A stretch of 64,000 nucleotides of DNA. Origin: CAWDZK01 sp963726615. Its GTDB lineage: Bacteria; Actinomycetota; Actinomycetes; JACCUZ01. Shown here one piece after another: positions 49,603 to 59,224 of the stretch (the stretch's first letter is position 1; every line of letters starts with the position of its first letter). The position numbers were made by a program, and so were the translations under genes. The notes beneath the pieces are model-generated. The model was not told the DNA's origin. It did not search any database and was given only the letters and a program-made list of their open reading frames with translations. The stretch spans positions 248,001 through 312,000 of the forward strand of contig CAVSCX010000015.1 in NCBI GenBank assembly GCA_963726615.1, written 5' to 3'.

Positions 49603-50945
49603 GCGCCGCGTCCACGGTCTTCGCGTCCCCGGAGGTGCCGGGCTTCGGCACCGACCCCTGGTGGCTGGTGCTGGCCAAGGCGCTCGTCGTGTTCGTGTTC
49701 CTCGTGGTCATGACGCTCTTCGCGATCTGGTGGGAACGCCGGGTCGTGGCCCGGATGCAGAACCGCATCGGCCCCAACCGCGTCGGGCCCCAGGGCCTGC
49801 TCCAGTCGCTCGCCGACGGCATCAAGCTCGCCCTGAAGGAGGACATCATCCCCAAGGCCGCCGACAAGGCGGTCTTCGTCCTCGCCCCGATCATCTCCGC
49901 GACCCCGGCGTTCCTGGCGTTCGCTGTGATGCCGTTCGGGCCCGAGGTCTCCATCGCCGGGCACCGGACCAACCTGCAGCTCACCGACCTGCCGGTGGCC
50001 GTGCTGTACATCCTCGCGGTGGCTTCGGTGGGCATCTACGGCATCGTGCTGGCCGGCTGGTCGAGCGGCTCGACCTACCCGCTGCTCGGCGGTCTGCGCT
50101 CGTCCGCCCAGATGATCTCCTACGAGGTCGCGATGGGTCTGTCGTTCGTCGGTGTGTTCCTCTACGCCGGCTCGATGTCGACCTCCGAGATCGTCGCGGC
50201 GCAGGGCGACTACTGGTACGCCGTGCTGCTCTTCCCGTCGTTCGCCGTCTATGCCATCTCGATGGTGGGCGAGACCAACCGGGCGCCCTTCGACCTTCCC
50301 GAGGCCGAGGGCGAGCTGGTGGGCGGCTTCCACACGGAGTACTCCTCGCTGAAGTTCGCCCTGTTCTTCCTCGCCGAGTACATCAACATGGTGACGGTCT
50401 CTGCGCTTGCCACGACGCTGTTCCTGGGCGGTTGGCGAGCCCCGTGGCCGCTGTCACTGTGGGGCGGCGCGAACCAGGACTGGTGGCCGATCCTCTGGTT
50501 CGTCACCAAGGTGCTGATGTTCATCTTCGTGTTCATCTGGCTGCGCGGGACGCTGCCGCGTCTGCGCTACGACCAGTTCATGCGGCTGGGCTGGAAGGTC
50601 CTGATCCCGGTCGCGATCGGCTGGCTGCTCATGGTGGCCACGGTCCGGGCGCTCAACGCCGAGTACAGCTTCGACACCCGCCAGGTCCTGTTCTTCGGCG
50701 GGGCGATCGCGCTGGTCCTGATCGCCCTCACCTTCGTGTGGGACCTCGCGGCCGCGCGGAGGCAGGGCGCCGATGAGCCGACAGTCGAGGCGGCTTGGGA
50801 CCCGATGGCGGGTGGGCACCCGGTTCCGCCGTTGCCCGGGCAGAACCTGCCGGTGCTGACAGCCGTCGGTGCCGGTGACCCCGACCCGGGACCTGCCGCA
50901 GTCCGTCGCTCAGCGGACGGGCCAGACCGGAAGGACGACCAGTGA
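49599..50945 (+). CDS. nuoH: NADH-quinone oxidoreductase subunit H
   Basis: Membrane subunit at the junction of the two arms (448 residues, about eight helices) that contributes to the quinone channel. Signatures: WERRVVARMQNRIGPNRVGP, QSLADGIKLALKEDI, and SMVGETNRAPFDLPEAEGEL (conserved Glu cluster). A soluble C-terminal tail of about 70 residues follows the last helix. Such a tail is common in actinobacteria. Confidence 0.97.
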   Translation: MSAASTVFASPEVPGFGTDPWWLVLAKALVVFVFLVVMTLFAIWWERRVVARMQNRIGPNRVGPQGLLQSLADGIKLALKEDIIPKAADKAVFVLAPIISATPAFLAFAVMPFGPEVSIAGHRTNLQLTDLPVAVLYILAVASVGIYGIVLAGWSSGSTYPLLGGLRSSAQMISYEVAMGLSFVGVFLYAGSMSTSEIVAAQGDYWYAVLLFPSFAVYAISMVGETNRAPFDLPEAEGELVGGFHTEYSSLKFALFFLAEYINMVTVSALATTLFLGGWRAPWPLSLWGGANQDWWPILWFVTKVLMFIFVFIWLRGTLPRLRYDQFMRLGWKVLIPVAIGWLLMVATVRALNAEYSFDTRQVLFFGGAIALVLIALTFVWDLAAARRQGADEPTVEAAWDPMAGGHPVPPLPGQNLPVLTAVGAGDPDPGPAAVRRSADGPDRKDDQ

Positions 50946-51514
50946 CCGACTTCCGGACCCAGCTCAAGGGGTTCGGCGTGACCTTCTCGACGATGTTCAA
51001 GAAGGTCGTGACCGAGCAGTACCCCGAGGAGAAGAAGCCGACCGAGCCCCGGTTCCACGGTCGGCACGTCCTCAACCGGCACCCCGACGGCCTGGAGAGG
51101 TGCATCGGCTGCGAGCTCTGTGCCTGGGCCTGTCCGGCCGACGCCATCTACGTCGAGGGTGCGGACAACACCGAGGGCGAGCGGTTCTCGCCGGGCGAGC
51201 GCTACGGGCGGGTCTACCAGATCAACTACCTGCGCTGCATCTTCTGCGGCCTGTGCATCGAGGCGTGCCCGACGCGCGCCCTGACGATGAGCAACGAGTA
51301 CGAGCTCGCGGACGACACCCGCGCCAAGCTCATCTACGAGAAGCAGGACCTCCTCGCGCCGCTCCTCGCCGGCATGGTGCCGGCACCGCACCCGATGGTC
51401 GAAGGCGCGGACGACACCGCCTACTACCAGGGGAAGGTCACCCGGGCCACTGCTGCCCAGGAGCGGTACGTCGCCGCTCGTGCCGGCCGGTCTGCGGACG
51501 GGGACGACGCGTGA
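50942..51514 (+). CDS. nuoI: NADH-quinone oxidoreductase subunit I
   Basis: Ferredoxin-like subunit (190 residues) with two 4Fe-4S clusters N6a and N6b. The ligands lie in CIGCELCAWACPADAI and CIFCGLCIEACPTRAL. It links NuoG to NuoB. GTG start overlapping nuoH. The stop overlaps nuoJ. Confidence 0.97.
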   Translation: MTDFRTQLKGFGVTFSTMFKKVVTEQYPEEKKPTEPRFHGRHVLNRHPDGLERCIGCELCAWACPADAIYVEGADNTEGERFSPGERYGRVYQINYLRCIFCGLCIEACPTRALTMSNEYELADDTRAKLIYEKQDLLAPLLAGMVPAPHPMVEGADDTAYYQGKVTRATAAQERYVAARAGRSADGDDA

Positions 51515-52302
51515 GTGCCTCGGGCCAGCTGCTCGCCGCAGCGACCGACACCGGGACCGGCGAAGCCGTCACCTTCTGGGTGCTCGGCCCGATCGCCGTG
51601 CTCGCCGCTCTGGGAGTCCTGTTCTCCCGCAAGGCGGTGCACTCGGCGCTGCTGCTCGCCGCGACGATGCTCTCCCTCGCCGTCCTCTACCTGGCCCAGG
51701 ACGCGCCCTTCCTCGGGGTCGTGCAGGTTGTCGTCTACACGGGGGCGGTGATGATGCTGTTCCTCTTCGTCCTGATGCTCGTCGGCGTCGACTCGGCCGA
51801 CTCGCTGGTCGAGACGCTGCGCGGCCAGCGGGTCGCGGCAGTGGTCGCGGCCCTCGGCTTCGGCGGGCTCCTGGTGTTCGGGCTGGGCGACGCAATCGTG
51901 AGCAACGCCGGTCTGGCCGAGGCCAACCAGGACGGCAACGTCCAGGGGCTGGCCGCACTGATCTTCAGCCGCTACGTGTTCGCCTTCGAGGCGACCAGCG
52001 CGCTGCTCATCACGGCAGCCATGGGCGCGATGGTGCTCGCGCACCGGGAGAGGTACGAGGCCAGGGCCAGCCAGGCGGAGCTGTCCCGCGAGCGCTTCCG
52101 TCCCGGCAGCTACGGCGCGCCCCTGCCCGGCCCTGGTGTCTACGCCCGGCACAACGCCGTCGACACGCCGGCTCTGCTCCCCGACGGGACGCCGGCGCAG
52201 ATCTCGTTGTCCCCGGTGCTCGTTGCCCGCGGCGACGTCCGGGCCATCCCCCGCTCAGACGACGAGGTCGACGCACCCGACGCGGAGGACGACGACGCAT
52301 GA
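51511..52302 (+). CDS. nuoJ: NADH-quinone oxidoreductase subunit J
   Basis: Membrane subunit (263 residues) with five helices in the first 180 residues. The VVQVVVYTGAVMMLFLFVLM stretch contains the third-helix pi-bulge region. The C-terminal 90 residues are soluble and acidic, ending in DDEVDAPDAEDDDA, longer than in E. coli. GTG start. nuoK starts 25 bases after its stop. Confidence 0.96.
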   Translation: MSASGQLLAAATDTGTGEAVTFWVLGPIAVLAALGVLFSRKAVHSALLLAATMLSLAVLYLAQDAPFLGVVQVVVYTGAVMMLFLFVLMLVGVDSADSLVETLRGQRVAAVVAALGFGGLLVFGLGDAIVSNAGLAEANQDGNVQGLAALIFSRYVFAFEATSALLITAAMGAMVLAHRERYEARASQAELSRERFRPGSYGAPLPGPGVYARHNAVDTPALLPDGTPAQISLSPVLVARGDVRAIPRSDDEVDAPDAEDDDA

Positions 52303-52331
52303 CGCACGGCACGGACTGGGGTCTCGCATGA
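52299..52331 (+). CDS. Possible 10-residue coupling micro-ORF between nuoJ and nuoK
   Basis: The frame MTHGTDWGLA starts with an ATG overlapping the nuoJ stop (ATGA) and ends with a TGA overlapping the nuoK ATG (ATGA). It would bridge the only real gap between nuoI and nuoL and keep ribosomes coupled. It may equally be chance. Confidence 0.3.
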   Translation: MTHGTDWGLA

Positions 52332-52627
52332 ACCCGATGAACTACGTCTACCTGTCGGCGCTTCTGTTCTCCATCGGCGCGGCGGGAGTCCTGCTGCGGC
52401 GCAACGCCATCGTCGTGTTCATGTGCATCGAGCTGATGCTGAACGCGACCAACCTGGCGTTCGTCACGTTCGCGCGGATGAAGGGCAACCTCGACGGTCA
52501 GGTGATCGCGTTCTTCGTCATGGTGGTCGCGGCGGCCGAGGTCGTGGTCGGCCTCGCCATCATCGTGACGATCTTCCGGACCCGCCGGTCGGCCTCGGTC
52601 GACGGCGCCAACCTGCTGAAGTACTGA
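52328..52627 (+). CDS. nuoK: NADH-quinone oxidoreductase subunit K
   Basis: Three-helix membrane subunit (99 residues) of the MrpC-like type. Conserved acidic residues are in VVFMCIELMLNATNLAF and VVAAAEVVVGLAI, where the two Glu take part in proton translocation. ATG at 52328 (MNPMNYVYLSALLFSIGAAG). nuoL starts 9 bases after the stop. Confidence 0.97.
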   Translation: MNPMNYVYLSALLFSIGAAGVLLRRNAIVVFMCIELMLNATNLAFVTFARMKGNLDGQVIAFFVMVVAAAEVVVGLAIIVTIFRTRRSASVDGANLLKY

Positions 52628-52636
52628 GGCCGCCAC

Positions 52637-54556
52637 ATGCTGACGACTTCCCTGGCCACCGAGCCTGCCACCGGTGTGCTGTCACTGGGCTGGCTGCTCG
52701 TCGCCCTGCCGCTGTTCGGCGCGGCGATCCTGCTGCTCGGCGGTCGCCGCACCGACCCGTGGGGGCATCTGCTCGGCACGGCGATGCCGGCCATCGCGTT
52801 CGTCGTCGGCCTCCTGCAGTACCTCGCTCTCCTCGGGAGGGACGCCGAGGAGCGGTCGGTGTCCCAGCACCTCTTCAGCTGGATCCCCGCGGGCAGCTTC
52901 CAGGTCGACGTCGGGCTGCGGATCGACCCGCTGTCGATGTGCTTCGTGCTGCTTGTCACCTTCGTCGGGACGCTGATCCACGTGTACTCGATCGGGTACA
53001 TGGCGCACGACCGGGACCGGCGCCGGTTCTTCGGCTACCTCAACCTGTTCGTCGCGGCGATGCTGCTTCTCGTGCTGGCGGACAGCTATCTCGTGCTGTA
53101 CGTCGGCTGGGAGGGGGTGGGCCTGGCCTCCTACCTCCTGATCGGGTTCTGGAACTTCAACCCGACGTACGCCGCGGCGGCCAAGAAGGCGTTCGTGGCC
53201 AACCGCGTAGGCGACTTCGGTCTGTCGGTCGCCATCATGATCATGTTCGCGCAGTTCGGCGGCGTGAGCTTCGAGCAGGTGTTCGGCGCCGCGGACGGGG
53301 CCAGCGAGGGCACCCTCACGGTCATCGGACTGATGCTGCTGCTCGCCGCCTGCGGGAAGTCGGCGCAGTTCCCGCTGCAGTCCTGGCTCGGCGACGCGAT
53401 GGCGGGGCCCACGCCCGTCTCGGCGCTGATCCACGCCGCGACGATGGTCACCGCGGGCGTGTACCTGGTGGTCCGGTCGGCGCCGATCTTCGACGGTGCG
53501 CCCAACGCGCAGCTCGCCGTCGTCATCGTCGGCGCTGTCACGCTGCTGTTCGGCGCCGTGATCGGCTGCGCCAAGGACGACATCAAGAAGGCGCTGGCCG
53601 CCTCCACCATGAGTCAGATCGGCTACATGATGCTTGCGGCCGGGCTCGGCCCGGTCGGCTACGCATTCGCGATCTTCCATCTGCTGACGCACGGCTTCTT
53701 CAAGGCCGGGATGTTCCTCGGCGCCGGGTCGGTCATGCACGGCATGGACGACCAGGTCGACATGCGCAGGTTCGGCGGTCTGTCGTCGGTCATGAAGGTC
53801 ACCTGGATCACCTTCGGGTTCGGCTGGCTGGCCATCATCGGCTTCCCCGGCCTGTCCGGCTTCTGGAGCAAGGACAAGATCATCGAGGCCGCCTTCGTGG
53901 GCGACGGCTGGCGACCGTGGGTGTTCGGCCTCGCCGCGCTCGTCGGGGCCGGCATCACGGCGTTCTACATGACCCGGCTGTTCCTGCTCACCTTCCACGG
54001 CGAGCGCCGCTGGACCGAGGACGTGCACCCGCACGAGTCACCGCTTGTCATGACCGTCCCGCTGATGGTGCTGGCCGTCGGCTCGGCGCTGCTCGGGCTC
54101 GCGCTCGGTCCCACGGGCGCGATCCAGCAGTGGCTGGAGCCTGTCGTGGGTGAGCACGGGGAGGAGAGCCCGGTCCTGGCGGTGCCCGTGCTGACGACGC
54201 TGACAGTCGTGCTCGTCCTCGCGGGCGCGGGGCTGGCCTGGTCCATGTACCTGCGAAGCCGGGTCCCGGTCACCGCGCCGGTCGGCTCGGTCGCCACCCG
54301 CGCGGCGCGCGCCGACCTGTACCAGGACACCGTGAACGAGGCGTTGCTGATGAGGCCCGGGCAGTACCTGACCCGGATGCTGGTCTTCGTGGACAACCGT
54401 GGGGTCGACGGCGCCGTGAACGGCCTGGCGGCACTGATCGGCGGTACGTCGGGCCGTGTCCGCCGGCTGCAGAACGGCTTCGTCCGGTCGTACGCCCTGT
54501 CGATGTTCGTGGGAGCCGCCGTCCTGGTCGGCGCCATGCTCCTGGTGAGGCTCTGA
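52637..54556 (+). CDS. nuoL: NADH-quinone oxidoreductase subunit L
   Basis: Antiporter-like membrane subunit (639 residues). Key segments are GWEGVGLASYLLIGFWNFNP (conserved Glu), KSAQFPLQSWLGDAMAGPTP and VSALIHAATMVTAGVYLVVR. The C-terminal long lateral helix region and final helix are present. It pumps protons at the distal end of the membrane arm. nuoM follows after one base. Confidence 0.97.
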   Translation: MLTTSLATEPATGVLSLGWLLVALPLFGAAILLLGGRRTDPWGHLLGTAMPAIAFVVGLLQYLALLGRDAEERSVSQHLFSWIPAGSFQVDVGLRIDPLSMCFVLLVTFVGTLIHVYSIGYMAHDRDRRRFFGYLNLFVAAMLLLVLADSYLVLYVGWEGVGLASYLLIGFWNFNPTYAAAAKKAFVANRVGDFGLSVAIMIMFAQFGGVSFEQVFGAADGASEGTLTVIGLMLLLAACGKSAQFPLQSWLGDAMAGPTPVSALIHAATMVTAGVYLVVRSAPIFDGAPNAQLAVVIVGAVTLLFGAVIGCAKDDIKKALAASTMSQIGYMMLAAGLGPVGYAFAIFHLLTHGFFKAGMFLGAGSVMHGMDDQVDMRRFGGLSSVMKVTWITFGFGWLAIIGFPGLSGFWSKDKIIEAAFVGDGWRPWVFGLAALVGAGITAFYMTRLFLLTFHGERRWTEDVHPHESPLVMTVPLMVLAVGSALLGLALGPTGAIQQWLEPVVGEHGEESPVLAVPVLTTLTVVLVLAGAGLAWSMYLRSRVPVTAPVGSVATRAARADLYQDTVNEALLMRPGQYLTRMLVFVDNRGVDGAVNGLAALIGGTSGRVRRLQNGFVRSYALSMFVGAAVLVGAMLLVRL

Positions 54557-54557
54557 C

Positions 54558-56117
54558 GTGACCGACTTCCCCTGGCTGACCACACTCGCCGCGGTCCCGC
54601 TCGTCGGGTCCGCCGTCGTCGCTGCCCTGCCCGCGGGCCGGGACCTGCTCGCGAAGCAGGCCGCGTTCGCGATCTCGCTGGTGCCCCTCGCCATGACGAT
54701 CGCGATGGCGCTGCGCTTCGACGCGAACAGCACGACGATGTTCCAGTTCGCCGAGGTCCACGAGTGGATCCCGCAGTTCGGTGTGAGCTATGCGCTCGGC
54801 GTCGACGGCATCGCGCTCGTCCTCATCGCGATGGCCACCGTTCTGACCCCTGTGTGCATCCTGGCGTCCTGGCACGACGTCGACCACGCGCGGCTGGGCG
54901 ACCGGGCCCGCAACGCCAAGGGCTACTTCGCGCTCCTCCTGCTGCTCGAGACCTTCATGATCGGCGTCTTCTCGGCGACGGACGTGTTCCTCTTCTACGT
55001 CCTGTTCGAGGCGATGCTCGTCCCGATGTACTTCATCATCGGTTCCTACGGCGGTGTGCAGCGCTCGTACGCGGCGGTGAAGTTCCTGCTCTACTCCCTC
55101 GCGGGAGGCCTCCTCATGCTGGCCGCGGTCATCGGGCTCTACGTGGTCTCCGACGGCGGCAGTCAGGCGTTCCTCTTCGAGAACCTGCTGGGCACGGACC
55201 TGGGCACCGGCACCGAGCGACTGCTGTTCGTCGGGTTCTTCGTGGCGTTCGCGATCAAGGCTCCGCTGTGGCCGGTGCACACCTGGCTCCCGGACGCGGC
55301 CGCCGAGGCCCCGCCCGGCGGCGCCGTCCTGCTCGTCGGAGTGCTGGACAAGGTCGGCACCTTCGGGATGATCCGGTTCTGCCTTCCGCTGTTCCCCGAC
55401 GCCTCGCAGTGGGCCGCGCCGGTGGTGCTGACGCTCGCGGTTATCGGCATCCTCTACGGAGCGCTGCTGGCGATCGGCCAGACGGACATGAAGCGACTCA
55501 TCGCGTACACGTCGATCAGCCACTTCGGCTTCATCGTGCTCGGCATCTTCGCGATGACGACGCAAGGACAGTCCGGCTCGACGTTGTACATGGTCAACCA
55601 CGGCTTCTCCACCGCGGCTCTGTTCCTGATCGCCGGCTTCCTGATCAGCCGTCGTGGCTCGCGGTTGATCGCGGACTACGGGGGCGTACAGCGGGTCGCA
55701 CCCATGCTCGCCGGGACCTTCCTCGTGGCGGGCCTGTCCAGCCTGGCGCTGCCGGGGCTGTCCAGCTTCGTCAGCGAGTTCCTCGTGCTGGTCGGGACCT
55801 TCACCCGCTACGAGGTCGCCGCCGTGGTAGCCACCGGCGGCATCATCCTGGCATCGCTCTACATCCTGCTGATGTACCAGCGGATCATGACCGGTGAGCC
55901 CACCGAGGGAACCAAGAGCATGCGTGACCTCGACGCCCGCGAGGCATGGGTTGTCGCCCCGGTCATCGCCGTCATCATCGCGCTCGGCTTCTTCCCGAAG
56001 CCGCTGCTCGACGTCATCAACCCGGCAGTGGACCGCACGATGCAGCAGGTCGGCGTCGCCGACCCGAAACCTGTCGTGCCAGGGATCCTGCAGACCACGG
56101 AAGGGAGTGGAGAGTGA
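54558..56117 (+). CDS. nuoM: NADH-quinone oxidoreductase subunit M
   Basis: Antiporter-like membrane subunit (519 residues, about 14 helices). LFEAMLVPMYFIIGSYGGVQ has the conserved Glu, and IKAPLWPVHTWLPDAAAEAP has the conserved Lys and His. GTG start. It overlaps nuoN by 4 bases. Confidence 0.97.
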   Translation: MTDFPWLTTLAAVPLVGSAVVAALPAGRDLLAKQAAFAISLVPLAMTIAMALRFDANSTTMFQFAEVHEWIPQFGVSYALGVDGIALVLIAMATVLTPVCILASWHDVDHARLGDRARNAKGYFALLLLLETFMIGVFSATDVFLFYVLFEAMLVPMYFIIGSYGGVQRSYAAVKFLLYSLAGGLLMLAAVIGLYVVSDGGSQAFLFENLLGTDLGTGTERLLFVGFFVAFAIKAPLWPVHTWLPDAAAEAPPGGAVLLVGVLDKVGTFGMIRFCLPLFPDASQWAAPVVLTLAVIGILYGALLAIGQTDMKRLIAYTSISHFGFIVLGIFAMTTQGQSGSTLYMVNHGFSTAALFLIAGFLISRRGSRLIADYGGVQRVAPMLAGTFLVAGLSSLALPGLSSFVSEFLVLVGTFTRYEVAAVVATGGIILASLYILLMYQRIMTGEPTEGTKSMRDLDAREAWVVAPVIAVIIALGFFPKPLLDVINPAVDRTMQQVGVADPKPVVPGILQTTEGSGE

Positions 56118-57685
56118 CGAGCTCGCCGGTCCTCGCCGCCACCTTCACCAGCCCCTCGATCGAGTACAGCAAGCTGCTTCCCGTCCTCATCGTGCTCGGC
56201 GTCGCACTGGTCAGTGTGCTGGTCGAGGCCTTCGTGGGCCGGCGGTACCGCTACGAGACGCAGCTGGTCCTGACGATCTCCGGGCTCGTCGCTGCCTTCG
56301 TCGCCGTCGTGTACCTGGCCGGGACCGCCGAGATCGCCGCCGAGGGCTCGGTGGCCGTGGACGGGCCGGCGCTGTTCCTCCAGGGCACCATCCTGCTTCT
56401 CGCCATCCCGGGCGTCCTCACCTGCGCCGAGCGCGGCCTGGACACGGGTGGCCCGTTCGCGCCGGCCGGCTCCTCGATGCCGGGTTCGCAGCACGAGCGG
56501 ACCCTGGTCGCAAGCGGGGTCACCCAGACCGAGGTGTTCCCGCTCCTCTCCTTCGCCGTCGGCGGCATGTTGCTGTTCCCAGCGGCCAACGACCTCCTGA
56601 CGATGTTCGTCGCGCTCGAGGTGCTCTCCCTCCCGCTGTACCTCCTCTGCGGCCTGGCCAGGCGACGGCGCCTGCTGAGTCAGGAGGCGGCACTGAAGTA
56701 CTTCCTCCTGGGCTCGTTCTCCTCCGCGTTCTTCCTCTACGGCGTGGCGCTGCTCTACGGCTACGCCGGGACGGTGCAGCTCTCGGGCATCGCCGAGGCC
56801 GTCAGCGGCAACGCCGGCGACGAGACCTTGCTGCTCATCGGGACCGCACTGGTCATCGTCGGACTGCTGTTCAAGGTCGGCGCCGTGCCCTTCCACTCGT
56901 GGACCCCTGACGTCTACCAGGGCGCGCCGACCCCGGTCACGGGGTTCATGGCGGCGTGCACCAAGGTGGCAGCCTTCGGGGCCCTTCTCCGGGTGCTCTA
57001 CGTCGGCGTCGGCGGCCTGGCTTGGGAGTGGCAGCCCATCATCTGGGGAGTCGCCGTGCTCTCGATGGTGGTCGGCTCCGTGGTGGCGATCACCCAGACC
57101 GACGTGAAGAGGATGCTCGCCTACTCCTCGATCGCGCACGCCGGCTTCGTCCTTGTCGGCCTCTCGGCCACAGACTCGGCGCGCGACGGCGAGATCCTGG
57201 GTGTCTCGTCGGTGTTGTTCTACCTCCTCGCGTACGGCTTCTCGACGATCGGCGCGTTCGCTGTCGTGACGTTGGTGCGAGACTCGGCGGGAGAGGCGAC
57301 CCATCTCTCGCAGTGGGCCGGGCTGGCCCGGCGCTCGCCGATCACGGCAGTCGTGTTCACGTTCTTCCTTGCGGCCTTTGCCGGCATCCCGTTGACGAGC
57401 GGCTTCACGGCAAAGTTCGCGGTCTTCAACGCGGCGTTCACCGCGGGGACCGGGTGGCTGGTCGTCGTCGGTGTCGTGGCCAGCGCGGTCGCGGCCTTCT
57501 TCTACTTCCGAGTGGTCGTCCTGATGTTCTTCTCGGCTCCTGCCCCGGAGGGGCCGACGGTCGTGGTCCCCAGCCCCCTCACCACCCTCGCGATCGCGCT
57601 CGGCGTCGGCGTGACCCTGCTCCTCGGCGTCTGGCCGACCCAGGTGCTCGACCTCGCCGGCACCGCCTCGCAGCTCGTCCGGTAG
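56114..57685 (+). CDS. nuoN: NADH-quinone oxidoreductase subunit N
   Basis: Antiporter-like membrane subunit (523 residues). Signature segments are FVALEVLSLPLYLLCGLARR and VGAVPFHSWTPDVYQGAPTP. VVAITQTDVKRMLAYSSIAH follows in the antiporter core. Last nuo subunit. grcC begins 8 bases after its stop, so quinone-tail synthesis and complex I share a transcript. Confidence 0.97.
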   Translation: MTSSPVLAATFTSPSIEYSKLLPVLIVLGVALVSVLVEAFVGRRYRYETQLVLTISGLVAAFVAVVYLAGTAEIAAEGSVAVDGPALFLQGTILLLAIPGVLTCAERGLDTGGPFAPAGSSMPGSQHERTLVASGVTQTEVFPLLSFAVGGMLLFPAANDLLTMFVALEVLSLPLYLLCGLARRRRLLSQEAALKYFLLGSFSSAFFLYGVALLYGYAGTVQLSGIAEAVSGNAGDETLLLIGTALVIVGLLFKVGAVPFHSWTPDVYQGAPTPVTGFMAACTKVAAFGALLRVLYVGVGGLAWEWQPIIWGVAVLSMVVGSVVAITQTDVKRMLAYSSIAHAGFVLVGLSATDSARDGEILGVSSVLFYLLAYGFSTIGAFAVVTLVRDSAGEATHLSQWAGLARRSPITAVVFTFFLAAFAGIPLTSGFTAKFAVFNAAFTAGTGWLVVVGVVASAVAAFFYFRVVVLMFFSAPAPEGPTVVVPSPLTTLAIALGVGVTLLLGVWPTQVLDLAGTASQLVR

Positions 57686-57693
57686 CCGACGCC

Positions 57694-58677
57694 GTGCCGA
57701 CCGACCTGACCACCGACCCCGCCCTGGAGGCGGCGCTGCGCACGGGGCTGGCGCAGGTCGAGGCTGCCCTGCGCGACGCGGTGAAGAGCGAGTACCCGTT
57801 CGTCACCGAGGCGTCCCGCCACCTCGTGGATGCGGGCGGCAAGCGTTCCCGGCCGCTCCTCCTTCTGCTGGCCGCGCAGCTGGGCGACCCGGCAGCGCCG
57901 GGCGTCGTACCCGCGGCAGTGGTCGTGGAGCTCACCCACCTCGCGACGCTCTACCACGACGACGTGATGGACCAGGCGGCGCTTCGCCGCGGCGCGGCCA
58001 GCGCCAACGCCCGTTGGGACAACTCGGTGGCGATCCTCACCGGCGACTTCCTCTTCGCCCGGGCCTCGGACATCCTCGCGGACCTCGGCCCCGAGGCGGT
58101 GCGGTTGCAGGCGAGGACCTTCGAGCGGCTGGTCACCGGGCAGATCCGCGAGACCGTCGGGCCGGTGGAGGGCGTGGACCCCGTCGAGCACTACCTCTCG
58201 GTGCTCGCCGACAAGACCGGGTCACTCATCTCGACGTCGGCCCGTTTCGGCGCGATGCTGTCCGGCGCGGACGACCAGGCCGTCGACGTCCTCACCCGCT
58301 ACGGCGAGCGCTTCGGGGTGGCCTTCCAGCTCTCCGACGACCTGCTGGACGTCCTCTCCGAGAGCAGCGAGTCCGGCAAGACGCCCGGCACCGACCTGCG
58401 CGAGGGCGTCCCGACCCTGCCGGTGCTGCTGATGCGCCGGGACGCCCGTCCCGAGGACGCCCGGCTGCTGAAGCTGCTGGACTCCGGCCTGGCCGAGGAC
58501 TCCGACCATCGCGAGGCGCTGGGGCTGCTCCGAGCCCACCCCGCCATGGCCGAGGCGCAGGCCGAGGTGACCCGGTGGGCCGACGCCGCCCGCGAGACTC
58601 TCGGACCGCTGCCCGCCTCGCCGGCACGGTCCGCCCTCGAGTCGCTCTGCCACCAGGTGGTCGGCCGGGCCGGCTGA
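57694..58677 (+). CDS. grcC: Polyprenyl (probably hepta-/octa-/nonaprenyl) diphosphate synthase
   Basis: Trans-prenyltransferase of 327 residues that builds the all-trans isoprenoid tail for MenA. Motifs: DAGGKRSRPLLLLLA, first Asp-rich motif LYHDDVMDQA (DDxxD), RLVTGQIRE, LADKTGSLISTSA and second Asp-rich motif AFQLSDDLLDVLSE. The residues before the first motif are small (Ala, Thr), which fits a long-chain product. Exact chain length cannot be read. GTG start, directly after nuoN. Confidence 0.94.
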   Translation: MPTDLTTDPALEAALRTGLAQVEAALRDAVKSEYPFVTEASRHLVDAGGKRSRPLLLLLAAQLGDPAAPGVVPAAVVVELTHLATLYHDDVMDQAALRRGAASANARWDNSVAILTGDFLFARASDILADLGPEAVRLQARTFERLVTGQIRETVGPVEGVDPVEHYLSVLADKTGSLISTSARFGAMLSGADDQAVDVLTRYGERFGVAFQLSDDLLDVLSESSESGKTPGTDLREGVPTLPVLLMRRDARPEDARLLKLLDSGLAEDSDHREALGLLRAHPAMAEAQAEVTRWADAARETLGPLPASPARSALESLCHQVVGRAG

Positions 58678-58685
58678 CCCATCCC

Positions 58686-59204
58686 TCACGCCGGCGGGTC
58701 CGGCCCCTCCGCGTCGGGCGCCGGTGGCGCAGCGACGCGCACCCCGTGGCGGTAGGTCAACGTGCTGCCGAGCCAGCTCGCCGCGCCCAGCGTGCCCACG
58801 GCCACCGCACTGAGGGCGAGCTGACCCCACGGAGTCTTGTCGTGGTCGAGGTGGTCGCCGGCGCGCCACCAGAAGTCGATCGCGAACAGGACGAGCGCGG
58901 TGCCCACGAGCACCAGGTGCCCTCGCGCGGTGGCCCTCGCCGGCGTGCCGGGGGGAATGCTGCGGAAGTCCGCGAACCCGGGCACGGCGGCGACGATCGC
59001 TGCGACAAGTCCGACATAGATCAGCCACCACGCGCCGTCGACGAGATAGCGCAGTCCGTCGGTGCGGGTCCGCGTCAGGATGTCGAAGATCAACGACGAG
59101 GCGAACGCACCGGCCGGAACAGTGGCCAGCAGCGGGTGGAACGGGTGACCCCGCGGCCCGGCAAGCAGAGGTCGCCCCACAGTGGCGTCCTCGTCCGACC
59201 GCAC
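58686..59204 (-). CDS. DUF2231 family membrane protein
   Basis: A 172-residue protein with four helices and the DUF2231 opening GPRGHPFHPLLATVPAGAFA (conserved His pair), later GDHLDHDK. Its function is unknown. Family members are often predicted haem- or redox-related. GTG at 59204 is chosen because GGAGG lies five bases upstream. The stop lies 8 bases from the convergent grcC stop. The next membrane protein gene is 20 bases upstream on the same strand. Confidence 0.85.
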   Translation of the reverse strand: MRSDEDATVGRPLLAGPRGHPFHPLLATVPAGAFASSLIFDILTRTRTDGLRYLVDGAWWLIYVGLVAAIVAAVPGFADFRSIPPGTPARATARGHLVLVGTALVLFAIDFWWRAGDHLDHDKTPWGQLALSAVAVGTLGAASWLGSTLTYRHGVRVAAPPAPDAEGPDPPA

Positions 59205-59224
59205 CGGCACCTCCGATCGTCGGG

